From Anaerosacchariphilus polymeriproducens (GTDB lineage: Bacteria; Bacillota; Clostridia; Lachnospirales; Lachnospiraceae): a stretch of 64,000 nucleotides of DNA. Location: NCBI RefSeq assembly GCF_003363435.1, contig NZ_QRCT01000029.1, positions 1-64,000 on the forward strand, read 5' to 3'. This document shows, piece by piece, positions 8,635-16,298 of this stretch. Within the stretch, counting starts at the first letter, position 1; every line of letters begins with the position of its first letter. The notes below the pieces were generated by a model that saw nothing but the letters and a program-made list of their open reading frames with translations, ran no database searches and was not told the DNA's origin. A program made the position numbers and the translations under genes.

Positions 8635-9156
8635 TTATAAGGCGTATTTCTTGTTTAAATACTCTCTTTTCTCATTAGAATCCATGTGCTTTGTATAATC
8701 ACATTTATCTTTGTTCTTTTCATAATATTCGTCAATTGTTTCAATTACTCTAGCCGGTACTCCAGCTACAATTGTATTTTCAGGAACATCTTTGGTTACA
8801 ATAGCACCACAACCAACTACACTATTACTACCAATTGTAACTCCTGGCATAAGAATACTATTTAACCCAATATGAACATTATCCTTAACCACAATTCGAC
8901 CGAATAAGTCTGCATTCTTTAGTCTTCCATCATTCCTTAAAACCCAAGCTCCTCCATCATGGGTTATAAACTTAACCCCTTCTGTAACTCTTACATTATC
9001 ACCAAGTTCAATTAAATAAGGTTCTGATCCCCAGATAACATTTTTATGTAGCTCGCAATTTTTTCCAATTGTTATTCCTTTGCGTCGTAAAATATTATTT
9101 ACCTTTTCTCCTTTGGCGAGATCAAACGCTATTTTCTGCATAATTTTTTTGACCAT
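8635..9156 (-). CDS. hexapeptide-repeat O-acetyltransferase
   Basis: A 173-residue left-handed beta-helix acyltransferase of the WbbJ/LbH type, expected to move acetyl from acetyl-CoA to a sugar hydroxyl on a surface or exopolysaccharide. Hexapeptide turns are visible from residue 30 to 150: [46 protein letters not shown], then the usual tail [18 protein letters not shown]. The likely catalytic His is in [11 protein letters not shown]. No glycosyltransferases are adjacent, so the acceptor is unknown. Start ATG 9156 has GGAGG upstream. Confidence 0.85.
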   Translation of the reverse strand: MVKKIMQKIAFDLAKGEKVNNILRRKGITIGKNCELHKNVIWGSEPYLIELGDNVRVTEGVKFITHDGGAWVLRNDGRLKNADLFGRIVVKDNVHIGLNSILMPGVTIGSNSVVGCGAIVTKDVPENTIVAGVPARVIETIDEYYEKNKDKCDYTKHMDSNEKREYLNKKYAL

Positions 9157-9623
9157 ATTTATCCCTCCATTGGAAATATATTACTATGTTATTACGTTTT
9201 TATCAAGTATCCTTAATTAATCTTAAATAATCTTTAATAATCTTTAAAAATTAACAAGAAACAACTTAATCTATATTTAGTTAAATAAAATGATTTTAAA
9301 TAAAAACGATATGTTTTACATTATTTCATCTATTTGTCTACTCTTTTTATACAACAGTACATATAACAAATCTATTTTATTATAAGTTAATAATTTCACC
9401 TACTAAATATCTGTTATGGAAAAAGTAAAGCACTTAACAATTTTTATTTACAATATTATTTATATTTTCTATTATTTATTTATAAATCGATAAAGACCAC
9501 AAAATCTAATTACTTAAAAGTCGATTTATATAAATAATTTAATTATAAAACTAAGTTATGAATATTGACTATATACTTTTTCATTTGTATAATACATATA
9601 AAATTATAGAAAGGTTATTATAT
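9157..9623. other. 467-bp AT-rich intergenic region
   Basis: No open frame or RNA gene is recognised here. It contains three tandem 10-bp repeats near its left end (9218-9247), then long A/T tracts. It separates the acetyltransferase (minus) from the secreted-protein gene (plus), so it must hold both promoters. Confidence 0.7.
9218..9247. repeat. three tandem 10-bp repeats TAATCTTWAA
   Basis: TAATCTTAAA at 9218-9227, TAATCTTTAA at 9228-9237 and TAATCTTTAA at 9238-9247 are contiguous with an exact 10-bp period, one helical turn. They lie 62-91 bp upstream of the acetyltransferase start, where a regulator could bind cooperatively on one DNA face. Confidence 0.7.
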
Positions 9624-10070
9624 ATGGTAAAATTAATTAAATCAATTGCACTAACTCTTATTATTATGTTCTATGCAACTACATTTACTACTTTTGCTTC
9701 ATCTAATTGGCAATGTGTGGAAGATCATTCATTTGGAAACACGATATACAAAGAATTCATGTTCTCTCCTCCTCATATTATTGACTATGGCGGAAAAGAT
9801 GGTCTTCCAAATAATGCTACTCAAGGAGGATTCCTAGTTCACGAAGGGCAAAAGATTGTTGTTTCTATACAATTTAGTGATATCGCTGATTGTAATGGTC
9901 ATTTATATAATCAAACTACTGGAAAATTTGTTTACTCTGAATTTTTTGGAGGAAGTAATTGTCCTCAAATAGTTATGACCGCTTCACAGACTGGATATTA
10001 TGTTCCTGTTATAGAATGCTTAGAACGTCCATCTTTAGCAGTTGAAAGTTATATCGTTACTGTATACTAA
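9624..10070 (+). CDS. small secreted protein, function unknown
   Basis: A 148-residue protein with a clear Sec signal peptide (MVKLIKSIALTLIIMFYATT, then FTTFA-SS with probable cleavage after FA). The mature part, about 120 residues, begins SSNWQCVEDHSFGN and is rich in Gly, Ser, Thr, aromatic and Asn residues with alternating hydrophobics, consistent with a beta-sandwich. It has Cys in WQCVED, ADCNGH, SNCPQI and IECLER, so disulfides are possible. There is no lipobox or LPXTG anchor. ATG 9624 is preferred over the in-frame ATG at 9558 because AGAAAGG precedes it and it begins a proper signal peptide. I do not recognise the family. Confidence 0.7.
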   Translation: MVKLIKSIALTLIIMFYATTFTTFASSNWQCVEDHSFGNTIYKEFMFSPPHIIDYGGKDGLPNNATQGGFLVHEGQKIVVSIQFSDIADCNGHLYNQTTGKFVYSEFFGGSNCPQIVMTASQTGYYVPVIECLERPSLAVESYIVTVY

Positions 10071-10164
10071 TAAATTAATTAGAGGACACAAAAATTCAAA
10101 CATACCTGAAAAGCTATACATATAGAAAAGATTTCAAATAAGAATGAAGATATATACTAAAAAA

Positions 10165-10207
10165 CATTAGATGTGTACCACAATGATACACACCTAATGC
10201 TTTTTTT
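10165..10207. terminator. bidirectional terminator between convergent genes
   Basis: CATTAG-A-TGTGTA (10165-10177) pairs with TACACA-C-CTAATG (10187-10199), with an A-tract before and a T-tract after it. It ends the secreted-protein gene and the minus-strand GGGtGRT operon. Confidence 0.85.
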
Positions 10208-10229
10208 AACCGTTATATTATGAACCTTT

Positions 10230-11240
10230 TTAGAACTTACCTTCGTTAGCTGCTTCTTCAATCGATACAGCAACAGCAACTGTAGCACCAACCATAGGAT
10301 TATTACCCATTCCAATAAGTCCCATCATCTCTACGTGCGCTGGTACTGAAGATGAACCTGCAAACTGAGCATCTGAGTGCATACGTCCCATTGTATCTGT
10401 CATACCATAGGAAGCTGGTCCTGCCGCCATATTATCTGGATGAAGTGTACGTCCAGTACCACCACCGGATGCTACTGAGAAGTACTTTTTACCTTGCTCA
10501 ATACACTCTTTTTTGTATGTACCTGCAACCGGATGTTGAAAACGTGTTGGATTGGTTGAATTACCTGTGATAGATACATCAACACCCTCTTTATGCATAA
10601 TAGCAACACCTTCTGTTACATCATTTGCACCGTAACAGTTAACTTTTGCTCTTAAACCTTTTGAATATGATTTTCTATAAACTTCTTTCACTTCACCTTT
10701 GTAAAAATCCATATCAGTTTCTACATATGTAAAACCATTAATTCTTGAAATTACTTGCGCAGCATCTTTTCCAAGACCATTTAAGATAACTCTTAAAGGT
10801 TTTTTACGAACTTTATTTGCTTTTTCAGCAATACCAATTGCTCCTTCTGCTGCTGCAAATGACTCATGTCCTGCTAGAAACGCAAAACATTCTGTTTCTT
10901 CTTCTAATAACATTTTTCCTAAATTACCATGTCCAATACCAACCTTACGTTGATCTGCAACAGATCCAGGAATACAAAATGCTTGTAATCCTTCCCCAAT
11001 TGCTGCAGCTGCATCAGATGCTTTTTTTGCGCCTTTTTTAATTGCAATAGCTGCTCCTACTATGTATGCCCAACATGCATTTTCAAAACAAATTGGTTGA
11101 ATACCTTTTACTTGGTCATAAACATTTAGACCTGCATCTTTCGTGATTTTTTCAGCTTCTTCAAGTGAAGCGATACCAAAACTATTTAAAACTGAATTAA
11201 TTTTATCAATTCTTCTTTCATATGATTCAAATAATGCCAT
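10230..11240 (-). CDS. GGGtGRT protein (uncharacterised family)
   Basis: A 336-residue cytoplasmic protein that I recognise as the uncharacterised family named after its GGGTGRT motif. Here the motif sits in FSVASGGGTGRTLHPDNMAA near residue 255. The chain is unusually rich in conserved-looking Gly, His and Cys: PICFENACWAY, GIGHGNLGKMLLEEETECFA, FLAGHESFAAAEG, CYGAND, DTMGRMHSDAQFAGS. This suggests a metal- or nucleotide-binding enzyme, but no known catalytic fold is evident. ATG 11240 has GGAGG nine nt upstream; an in-frame TTG lies two codons earlier. It follows the IscU-like gene by 14 bp, so the two form one transcription unit, and hypB-hypA lie just upstream. No reaction is assigned. 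Confidence 0.8.
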   Translation of the reverse strand: MALFESYERRIDKINSVLNSFGIASLEEAEKITKDAGLNVYDQVKGIQPICFENACWAYIVGAAIAIKKGAKKASDAAAAIGEGLQAFCIPGSVADQRKVGIGHGNLGKMLLEEETECFAFLAGHESFAAAEGAIGIAEKANKVRKKPLRVILNGLGKDAAQVISRINGFTYVETDMDFYKGEVKEVYRKSYSKGLRAKVNCYGANDVTEGVAIMHKEGVDVSITGNSTNPTRFQHPVAGTYKKECIEQGKKYFSVASGGGTGRTLHPDNMAAGPASYGMTDTMGRMHSDAQFAGSSSVPAHVEMMGLIGMGNNPMVGATVAVAVSIEEAANEGKF

Positions 11241-11254
11241 TTTCAATTTCCTCC

Positions 11255-11947
11255 TTACTCTGCTCTAGGATCAATGATTTTAACTGCATCATCAACTCTA
11301 CCATATTGACCTTTAGCTTTTTCCCAAGCTGTGTTTGGATCATCACCCTTTTTAATGAAGTCTGTCATTTTTCCAAGACTTACAAATTGATATCCGATAA
11401 TTTCATCATCTTCATCAAGAGCAATACCTGTAACATATCCTTCGGCCATTTCTAAGTAACGAGGTCCTTTTTTCAAAGTACCATACATCGTACCAACTTG
11501 AGATCTAAGACCTTTTCCTAAATCTTCCAGACCAGCACCAACTGGAAGTCCATCTTCTGAAAAAGCACTTTGTGATCTTCCATAAATAATTTGTAATGCT
11601 AATTCTCTCATAGCTGTATTGATTGCATCACAAACTAAGTCAGTATTCATTGCTTCAATCAAGGTTCTTCCCGGCAGGATTTCTGATGCCATTGCAGCGG
11701 AATGCGTCATTCCTGAACATCCAATCGTTTCCACTAACGCTTCTTGAATAATACCATCTTTTATATTTAAGGTAAGTTTACATGCTCCTTGTTGAGGTGC
11801 ACACCATCCTACCCCGTGAGTTAAACCGGAAATATCTTTTACTTCTTTTACTTTTGTCCATTTTCCTTCTTGAGGAATTGGCGCACAACCGTGATTAACA
11901 CCTTGTGCTACCGGACACATTGCTTCAACTTCGTGTGAATAAATCAT
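11255..11947 (-). CDS. IscU/NifU-like iron-sulfur scaffold-family protein
   Basis: A 230-residue protein with an IscU/NifU-like core. VGWCAPQQGACKLTLNIK corresponds to the first scaffold Cys region. ETIGCSGMTHSAAMASEI followed by LPGRTLIEA corresponds to the second (GCGSAIASSS...G+xLxEA in IscU). The third canonical Cys (LHCSxLA) is not found; the matching segment reads SAFSEDGLPVGAGLE. Extra Cys occur near the N-terminus (EAMCPVAQGVNHGCAP). The C-terminal 80 residues extend beyond the normal 130-residue scaffold. It therefore looks like a specialised derivative, probably a partner of the GGGtGRT protein encoded 14 bp downstream. ATG 11947 has AAAGGAG at good spacing. Confidence 0.8.
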   Translation of the reverse strand: MIYSHEVEAMCPVAQGVNHGCAPIPQEGKWTKVKEVKDISGLTHGVGWCAPQQGACKLTLNIKDGIIQEALVETIGCSGMTHSAAMASEILPGRTLIEAMNTDLVCDAINTAMRELALQIIYGRSQSAFSEDGLPVGAGLEDLGKGLRSQVGTMYGTLKKGPRYLEMAEGYVTGIALDEDDEIIGYQFVSLGKMTDFIKKGDDPNTAWEKAKGQYGRVDDAVKIIDPRAE

Positions 11948-11981
11948 GTTAAAACTCCTTTCAAAACCTTAAATTTATCAT

Positions 11982-11995
11982 GAGGAAATTTCCTC
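11982..11995. promoter_or_regulatory. 14-bp perfect palindrome upstream of the scaffold gene
   Basis: GAGGAAATTTCCTC is fully self-complementary. It lies 35-48 bp upstream of the scaffold start in the leader between hypB and the IscU-like gene. It may be an operator or a leader hairpin. Confidence 0.5.
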
Positions 11996-12005
11996 GCCAC
12001 TGTAA

Positions 12006-12039
12006 TGGTATTCATATTTAAAATACACATTCAATACCA
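12006..12039. promoter_or_regulatory. inverted repeat TGGTATT-N20-AATACCA
   Basis: The arms at 12006-12012 and 12033-12039 are exact complements, with partial symmetry continuing inward. It lies 59-92 bp upstream of the IscU-like start and next to the 14-bp palindrome. Its geometry resembles sites for dimer-of-dimers metalloregulators, but no specific regulator is identified. Confidence 0.4.
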
Positions 12040-12140
12040 CATCACAAAACATTTTCTCACAAAACGACAAAATAGTCTAGTGATTTTTAAATTTTCATCA
12101 ATTCATTTATAATATAGGATTTAACAGAATATTATAATTT

Positions 12141-12800
12141 TTATTGATTGACTCTCTCTTTAAGAAAATTACACCATTCTGAAATACCTTCACCTGTTTT
12201 ACAAGAAATTTCAAAAATCTTCACATCCGGATTTAATGCTTTTACTCTCTCATATAGTTTTTCTTTATTAAAATCAAATACTTCAACCGTATCAACTTTA
12301 TTAATAAGTAATACATCACTGACAGAAAACATAAGAGGATATTTTAATACTTTATCATCCCCCTCCGGAATACTTAAAATCATAACTCTCAAATTTGCTC
12401 CAATATCAAATTCAGCAGGACAAACTAAGTTCCCAATATTTTCTACAAATATTAAATCTAATTCCTCTTTCATTAGTTCATCAAGAGCAGGAGTAATCAT
12501 TGGAGCATCCAAATGACAAGCTCCACCTGTGCGAATTTGAACAACCGGAATATCTTGTGCTTTCATTTTCTCTGAATCTACCAATGATTCAATATCACCT
12601 TCTATTACACCGATTTTTATTTCATCTCTTAAATTTTTAACTGTCTGTAAAATAGTACTTGTTTTTCCGGAACCAGGCGATGCCATCAAATTTATCATAT
12701 AGGTATTTTTCTTTTTCAGATCTTCCCTAACAATATCTGCTTGATTATCATTGTCTGATAAAATGTTTTGTTTGATGTCGATTAGTTTAATGTCACTCAT
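12141..12800 (-). CDS. hypB: nickel-incorporation GTPase HypB
   Basis: SIMIBI-class GTPase of 219 residues that delivers nickel with HypA during [NiFe]-hydrogenase (and sometimes urease) maturation. Walker A NLMASPGSGKTSTI is near residue 40. GVIEGDIES is switch-like, QIRTGGACHLDA holds the conserved Cys-His metal site at the dimer interface, and VLLINKVDTVE is the G4 motif. It lacks both the His-rich N-terminal stretch and the CXXCGC motif of some HypB proteins. It is 63 bp downstream of hypA. No hydrogenase, urease or hypCDEF is in the window; the next genes are the IscU-like and GGGtGRT genes. Confidence 0.94.
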   Translation of the reverse strand: MSDIKLIDIKQNILSDNDNQADIVREDLKKKNTYMINLMASPGSGKTSTILQTVKNLRDEIKIGVIEGDIESLVDSEKMKAQDIPVVQIRTGGACHLDAPMITPALDELMKEELDLIFVENIGNLVCPAEFDIGANLRVMILSIPEGDDKVLKYPLMFSVSDVLLINKVDTVEVFDFNKEKLYERVKALNPDVKIFEISCKTGEGISEWCNFLKERVNQ

Positions 12801-12863
12801 AATCTAGTCTCCTTTTCTTTGAATTATTAATAAGTATTTAACTAATAAATAATATCACATATT

Positions 12864-13214
12864 TTAAACAGCTTCCATGCTTTCTATATAAAATTCTCTT
12901 CCAGTCAGCAATTTGCAATCCATATTCCCACAAGATGGACACAATATTTTATCATCTGTCTTAACATTGTATTCAAATTCTGTTCCACACTCTTTACAAG
13001 CAAAAGAAACCGGTAAATACCTTATTTGAATCTTCGCACCTTCTGCAGGTGTACCTTCACTAACATATTCAAAATATCTTTGTATCCATTCTTCTTCATA
13101 ATTTTGCATTTTGCCAACTACTAATTGAATGGATAAGATTTTTTCTAAATTCATTTCTTCTTTTTTTTGTAATACAATATCTAATAAACTTTTTGTGACT
13201 GCTAATTCATGCAT
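12864..13214 (-). CDS. hypA: hydrogenase nickel-incorporation protein HypA
   Basis: Nickel metallochaperone of 116 residues. The N-terminus MHEL carries the His2 nickel ligand and requires the exact start at 13214, supported by GGAGG upstream. The zinc site is formed by two CXXC pairs, ACKECGTEFEY and ILCPSCGNMDC. It is the first gene of the hypA-hypB pair and starts 26 bp after the ABC permease gene, so co-transcription with the exporter is possible. Confidence 0.94.
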   Translation of the reverse strand: MHELAVTKSLLDIVLQKKEEMNLEKILSIQLVVGKMQNYEEEWIQRYFEYVSEGTPAEGAKIQIRYLPVSFACKECGTEFEYNVKTDDKILCPSCGNMDCKLLTGREFYIESMEAV

Positions 13215-13240
13215 ATCAACCCTCCACTTAGATAGATATT

Positions 13241-14812
13241 TTAATTAACGGTTTCCATTTTATCAAATAGTACAACTGCACCCATTGCAATAGCCAAAGT
13301 CAGGCCGAGCATTACTACAAGTAAAACAAAAAAAGCAATTTTCAATCCCATTGCAATACCAGTTAAAACTGCTGCTAAAACCGCAAGTCCAATCACAATA
13401 CTTTGCATTAATAATTTTATCAAGCTCTTTCCAAACGCTCCTAATGTTTGTCCTACTAAAAATTCTGACAACATTTCAGTATACAATTTATTTGCCTTCA
13501 AACACATAATAATTATGATAATAAGAATTGTATTTATGAAACTAATTTTTAAATAAATTGCTGCTGGAATTGTAATTAACAATCCATCTACAAAGGCTCT
13601 AATATGCTCAATCATTGTAGCATACCATACTTTACGAAAAGGATTGTCCGGTATCAAAAACGTATACGGATTCTCTAACTCTTTTGACCATCTTGTGGCA
13701 TAACCACTAAATATAATCATAATATATGCTGCAACGCCCAGGATTACAAATTCCTTAACTTTAATCATTTCAGGATTATAATGAGCAAATACTGCGATAC
13801 CAATTCCGGCTGCTAACGCAACTAATGTATTACCTCCAAATATAAAAAATTTATTTTTCTTATATTCCAAAAGCTGTCGATAAAAAATAGCTTTCGCAAA
13901 ATTTCCTTTATAATTTATTGTTGCATTATTAAATTTTTTCTTTTTACCTAATCTTCCAACTTCTCCTCGTTTCTTCTTATTCATTATATCTTGGTAATCG
14001 TCTGCAAACTTCATGGCATCTTCATAATATTCACCATTACATTTCATTTTATAAGCATATAACGTCAATAAAATAGTAGTTAAACAATACAAAACTGTAC
14101 AAACTATATTCAATACAGTAGGGCCAATAATAATTAATCGGATAATTGCAATACACCACCCAATTAACGGAACGCATTGAATCCAAGGTATTGATAAAAA
14201 TTTCTGAACACTGGAAATAGAAAAACCGTTCAATGAGACTACATAAAATCCTGCTAATACAAATATTATCATAATTCCATATAATAAAATAGGTAATTTC
14301 TTTATTATTTTTTCTGAAATAGTCTCATTCCCATATAAACTAATCATGATACTGGCTTCTAAAACATTTTCAATCATAACAGAAAATAGGAAATATAATA
14401 ACATTCTCCATAAAGGAATATGACAATAGATACTTCCCAAAAAAACTAACCAAATTCCTAAAAGGATACCTAAGGCAATGCTTTTTACCTGTGCAAATAA
14501 TAAAACCTGTTTTGGTGTAACAGGAGCTGTAAATACAAATTGTACCTCACTGGGGCGAAAAAGCAGTCCTTTCCTTTTTGTATAAGAAATCATATTTGCT
14601 GGTATTATAGCAAACATCAGAATTGTAAGTGCTGCTGCAAACCCCTCGGGTTCATCAAAATGAAGCGACTTAAGTAATGATCCCATTCCAAACACCATTG
14701 AAAATAAATACCAGCCTATAAATATAAGATATACATATGTAACCGGCTTCTTTAAAGCTTTTATCGTTCTATTTTTTAAAGTAGTCTTATATAAATACAC
14801 AAATCCATTCAT
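13241..14812 (-). CDS. ABC exporter permease
   Basis: A 523-residue polytopic membrane protein of the large putative ABC exporter type. Hydrophobic segments recur from about residue 25 to 250. A cytoplasmic stretch rich in Lys and acidic residues lies near 275-305 (DDYQDIMNKKKRGEVGRLGKKK), then a second set of membrane helices runs to the end. No periplasmic binding protein is encoded nearby, consistent with export rather than import. Its ATG overlaps the ATPase stop codon as TAATG, showing translational coupling. The substrate is unknown; proximity to hypA raises, but does not establish, a metal-related role. Confidence 0.82.
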   Translation of the reverse strand: MNGFVYLYKTTLKNRTIKALKKPVTYVYLIFIGWYLFSMVFGMGSLLKSLHFDEPEGFAAALTILMFAIIPANMISYTKRKGLLFRPSEVQFVFTAPVTPKQVLLFAQVKSIALGILLGIWLVFLGSIYCHIPLWRMLLYFLFSVMIENVLEASIMISLYGNETISEKIIKKLPILLYGIMIIFVLAGFYVVSLNGFSISSVQKFLSIPWIQCVPLIGWCIAIIRLIIIGPTVLNIVCTVLYCLTTILLTLYAYKMKCNGEYYEDAMKFADDYQDIMNKKKRGEVGRLGKKKKFNNATINYKGNFAKAIFYRQLLEYKKNKFFIFGGNTLVALAAGIGIAVFAHYNPEMIKVKEFVILGVAAYIMIIFSGYATRWSKELENPYTFLIPDNPFRKVWYATMIEHIRAFVDGLLITIPAAIYLKISFINTILIIIIIMCLKANKLYTEMLSEFLVGQTLGAFGKSLIKLLMQSIVIGLAVLAAVLTGIAMGLKIAFFVLLVVMLGLTLAIAMGAVVLFDKMETVN

Positions 14813-15513
14813 TATTTCTCACCGCCTGTAATATTAAAAAACAAAGTCTCTATATCTTGTGCTTGTGCATCTACTTCATCTTTATTATATTGTCCAATAA
14901 CTTTCCCTTTTGACATAACAAACATAATATCCCATAAATCTTTCACCATTTCTAACATATGGGTGCTGATTAAAATAGTTGCATTGCTTTGCTTCAATTC
15001 GTCTACTACTATTTTTAGTTCTTTAATCGCTGCAGGATCTAATCCTACCATGGGCTCATCCAACATGATTACTTCCGGTTTGATTAATAAGGCACAGCAT
15101 ATACTAACTTTCTGCATCATTCCTTTTGATAATTCATTCCCTAATTTATCTTGTTTATCAATTAATTCAAATCGTTCCATCAAACGGTTCAATTCATCAT
15201 CGGTTACATTAACGTTATATGCCCTTTTGATATATTCAAAATGCTCTCTAACTGTTAACGCTTCAAACATAGATGGAATTTCAGGAACATAAGCAAAAAC
15301 TTTTTTCGCTTCTATAGAATTTGACGGTTTGTCTTGAATTTTAACTGACCCTTTAAAGCGAACTAATCCGGCAATACTTTTAATGATTGTAGATTTTCCA
15401 GCACCATTGGGACCAAGTAATATACCAACTTTTCCATCCGGAACCTTAAAACTCACTTGATCTACCGCTATAACTTTACCATACTTTTTTGTTAAATCTT
15501 GTACTTCTAACAT
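14812..15513 (-). CDS. ABC transporter ATP-binding protein
   Basis: A 233-residue nucleotide-binding subunit. Walker A LGPNGAGKSTIIKS is near residue 35, the Q-loop region FAYVPEIPSMFEALT follows, the signature is LSKGMMQKVSICCALL, Walker B is VIMLDEPMVGLDP and the H-loop is LISTHML. The LSKGM signature places it among drug/peptide-type exporters (CcmA/YxlF-like). It is coupled to the permease gene by a TAATG overlap. The substrate is not deducible. Confidence 0.92.
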   Translation of the reverse strand: MLEVQDLTKKYGKVIAVDQVSFKVPDGKVGILLGPNGAGKSTIIKSIAGLVRFKGSVKIQDKPSNSIEAKKVFAYVPEIPSMFEALTVREHFEYIKRAYNVNVTDDELNRLMERFELIDKQDKLGNELSKGMMQKVSICCALLIKPEVIMLDEPMVGLDPAAIKELKIVVDELKQSNATILISTHMLEMVKDLWDIMFVMSKGKVIGQYNKDEVDAQAQDIETLFFNITGGEK

Positions 15514-15538
15514 ATATATCCTCCTATTTTAAAATTTT

Positions 15539-15584
15539 ACGCATATACTATTGTGTTATACAATTAATACAATAGTACATGCGT
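15539..15584. terminator. long hairpin between two same-strand genes
   Basis: ACGCAT and ACTATTGT (15539-15554) pair with ACAATAGT and ATGCGT (15569-15584). It lies between the beta-helix protein gene and the downstream ABC ATPase on the minus strand. The U-tract on that strand is weak, so it may act as an attenuator. Confidence 0.5.
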
Positions 15585-15606
15585 TTCTCTTCTTTGTCAA
15601 TATTTG

Positions 15607-16272
15607 TTATCGCTTCTTTATCATTTCTCCTTGCTTTTTATAAATACTACCAGCCGGTATCACTCCTCTTACCATTGATACCGGATATATATTACTATTA
15701 CTTCCTACTACTGTTCCCGGATTTAAAACGGAATTACAACCAACTTCAACACAATCACCCAACATCGCACCAAACTTTTTCAGTCCTGTTTCTATTTCTT
15801 CTTTTCCACCTTTTACAACTACAAGTGTTTTATCTGATTTTACATTTGAAGTAATGGACCCTGCCCCCATATGAGCTTTATAACCCAAAATTGAGTCTCC
15901 GACATAATTGTAATGAGGCACCTGTACTTTATTAAAAAGTACTACATTCTTTAACTCAGTAGAATTCCCTACGACAGCACCTTCACCAACAATAGCATTT
16001 CCTCGAATAAATGCGCAATGACGAACTTCCGCATTTTTCCCAATGATAGCCGGTCCATTGATATATGCGGTAGGTGCAACTTTTGCAGTTTTTGCGATCC
16101 ATATGTTTTCTTCTATTTTTTCATATTCAGATTCTTTTAATTTGGGACCGAGTTCCAGAATGAACTGATTGATTTTAGATAATGCTTCCCATGGATACAT
16201 AAGACCTTCGAATAATTCCTTTGCTATTGTTTCATTTAAATTGTACATATTCGTTATTTTACACTGTTGCAT
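15607..16272 (-). CDS. GlmU C-terminal-like left-handed beta-helix protein
   Basis: A 221-residue protein, commonly annotated as UDP-N-acetylglucosamine pyrophosphorylase although it lacks the N-terminal uridylyltransferase domain. Hexapeptide coils run from about residue 60: TAKVAPTAYINGPAIIGKNAEV, then GNAIVGEGAVVGNSTELKNV. The GlmU-like loop PHYNYVGDSILGYKAHMGAGS (near residue 125) is clear, as is GDCVEVGCNSVLNPGTVVGSNS. It therefore resembles the acetyltransferase half of GlmU and probably acts on an amino-sugar nucleotide. The N-terminal 55 residues are helical. ATG 16272 has GAGGAG upstream. Confidence 0.75.
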   Translation of the reverse strand: MQQCKITNMYNLNETIAKELFEGLMYPWEALSKINQFILELGPKLKESEYEKIEENIWIAKTAKVAPTAYINGPAIIGKNAEVRHCAFIRGNAIVGEGAVVGNSTELKNVVLFNKVQVPHYNYVGDSILGYKAHMGAGSITSNVKSDKTLVVVKGGKEEIETGLKKFGAMLGDCVEVGCNSVLNPGTVVGSNSNIYPVSMVRGVIPAGSIYKKQGEMIKKR

Positions 16273-16298
16273 CTTAACTCTCCTCTACTAATCATAAT

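Noticed and set aside
11996-12005. GCCACTGTAA on the plus strand, like the conserved box of cobalamin riboswitches
   Set aside because: The other cobalamin-aptamer elements are missing, and no plus-strand gene follows; it is taken as chance.
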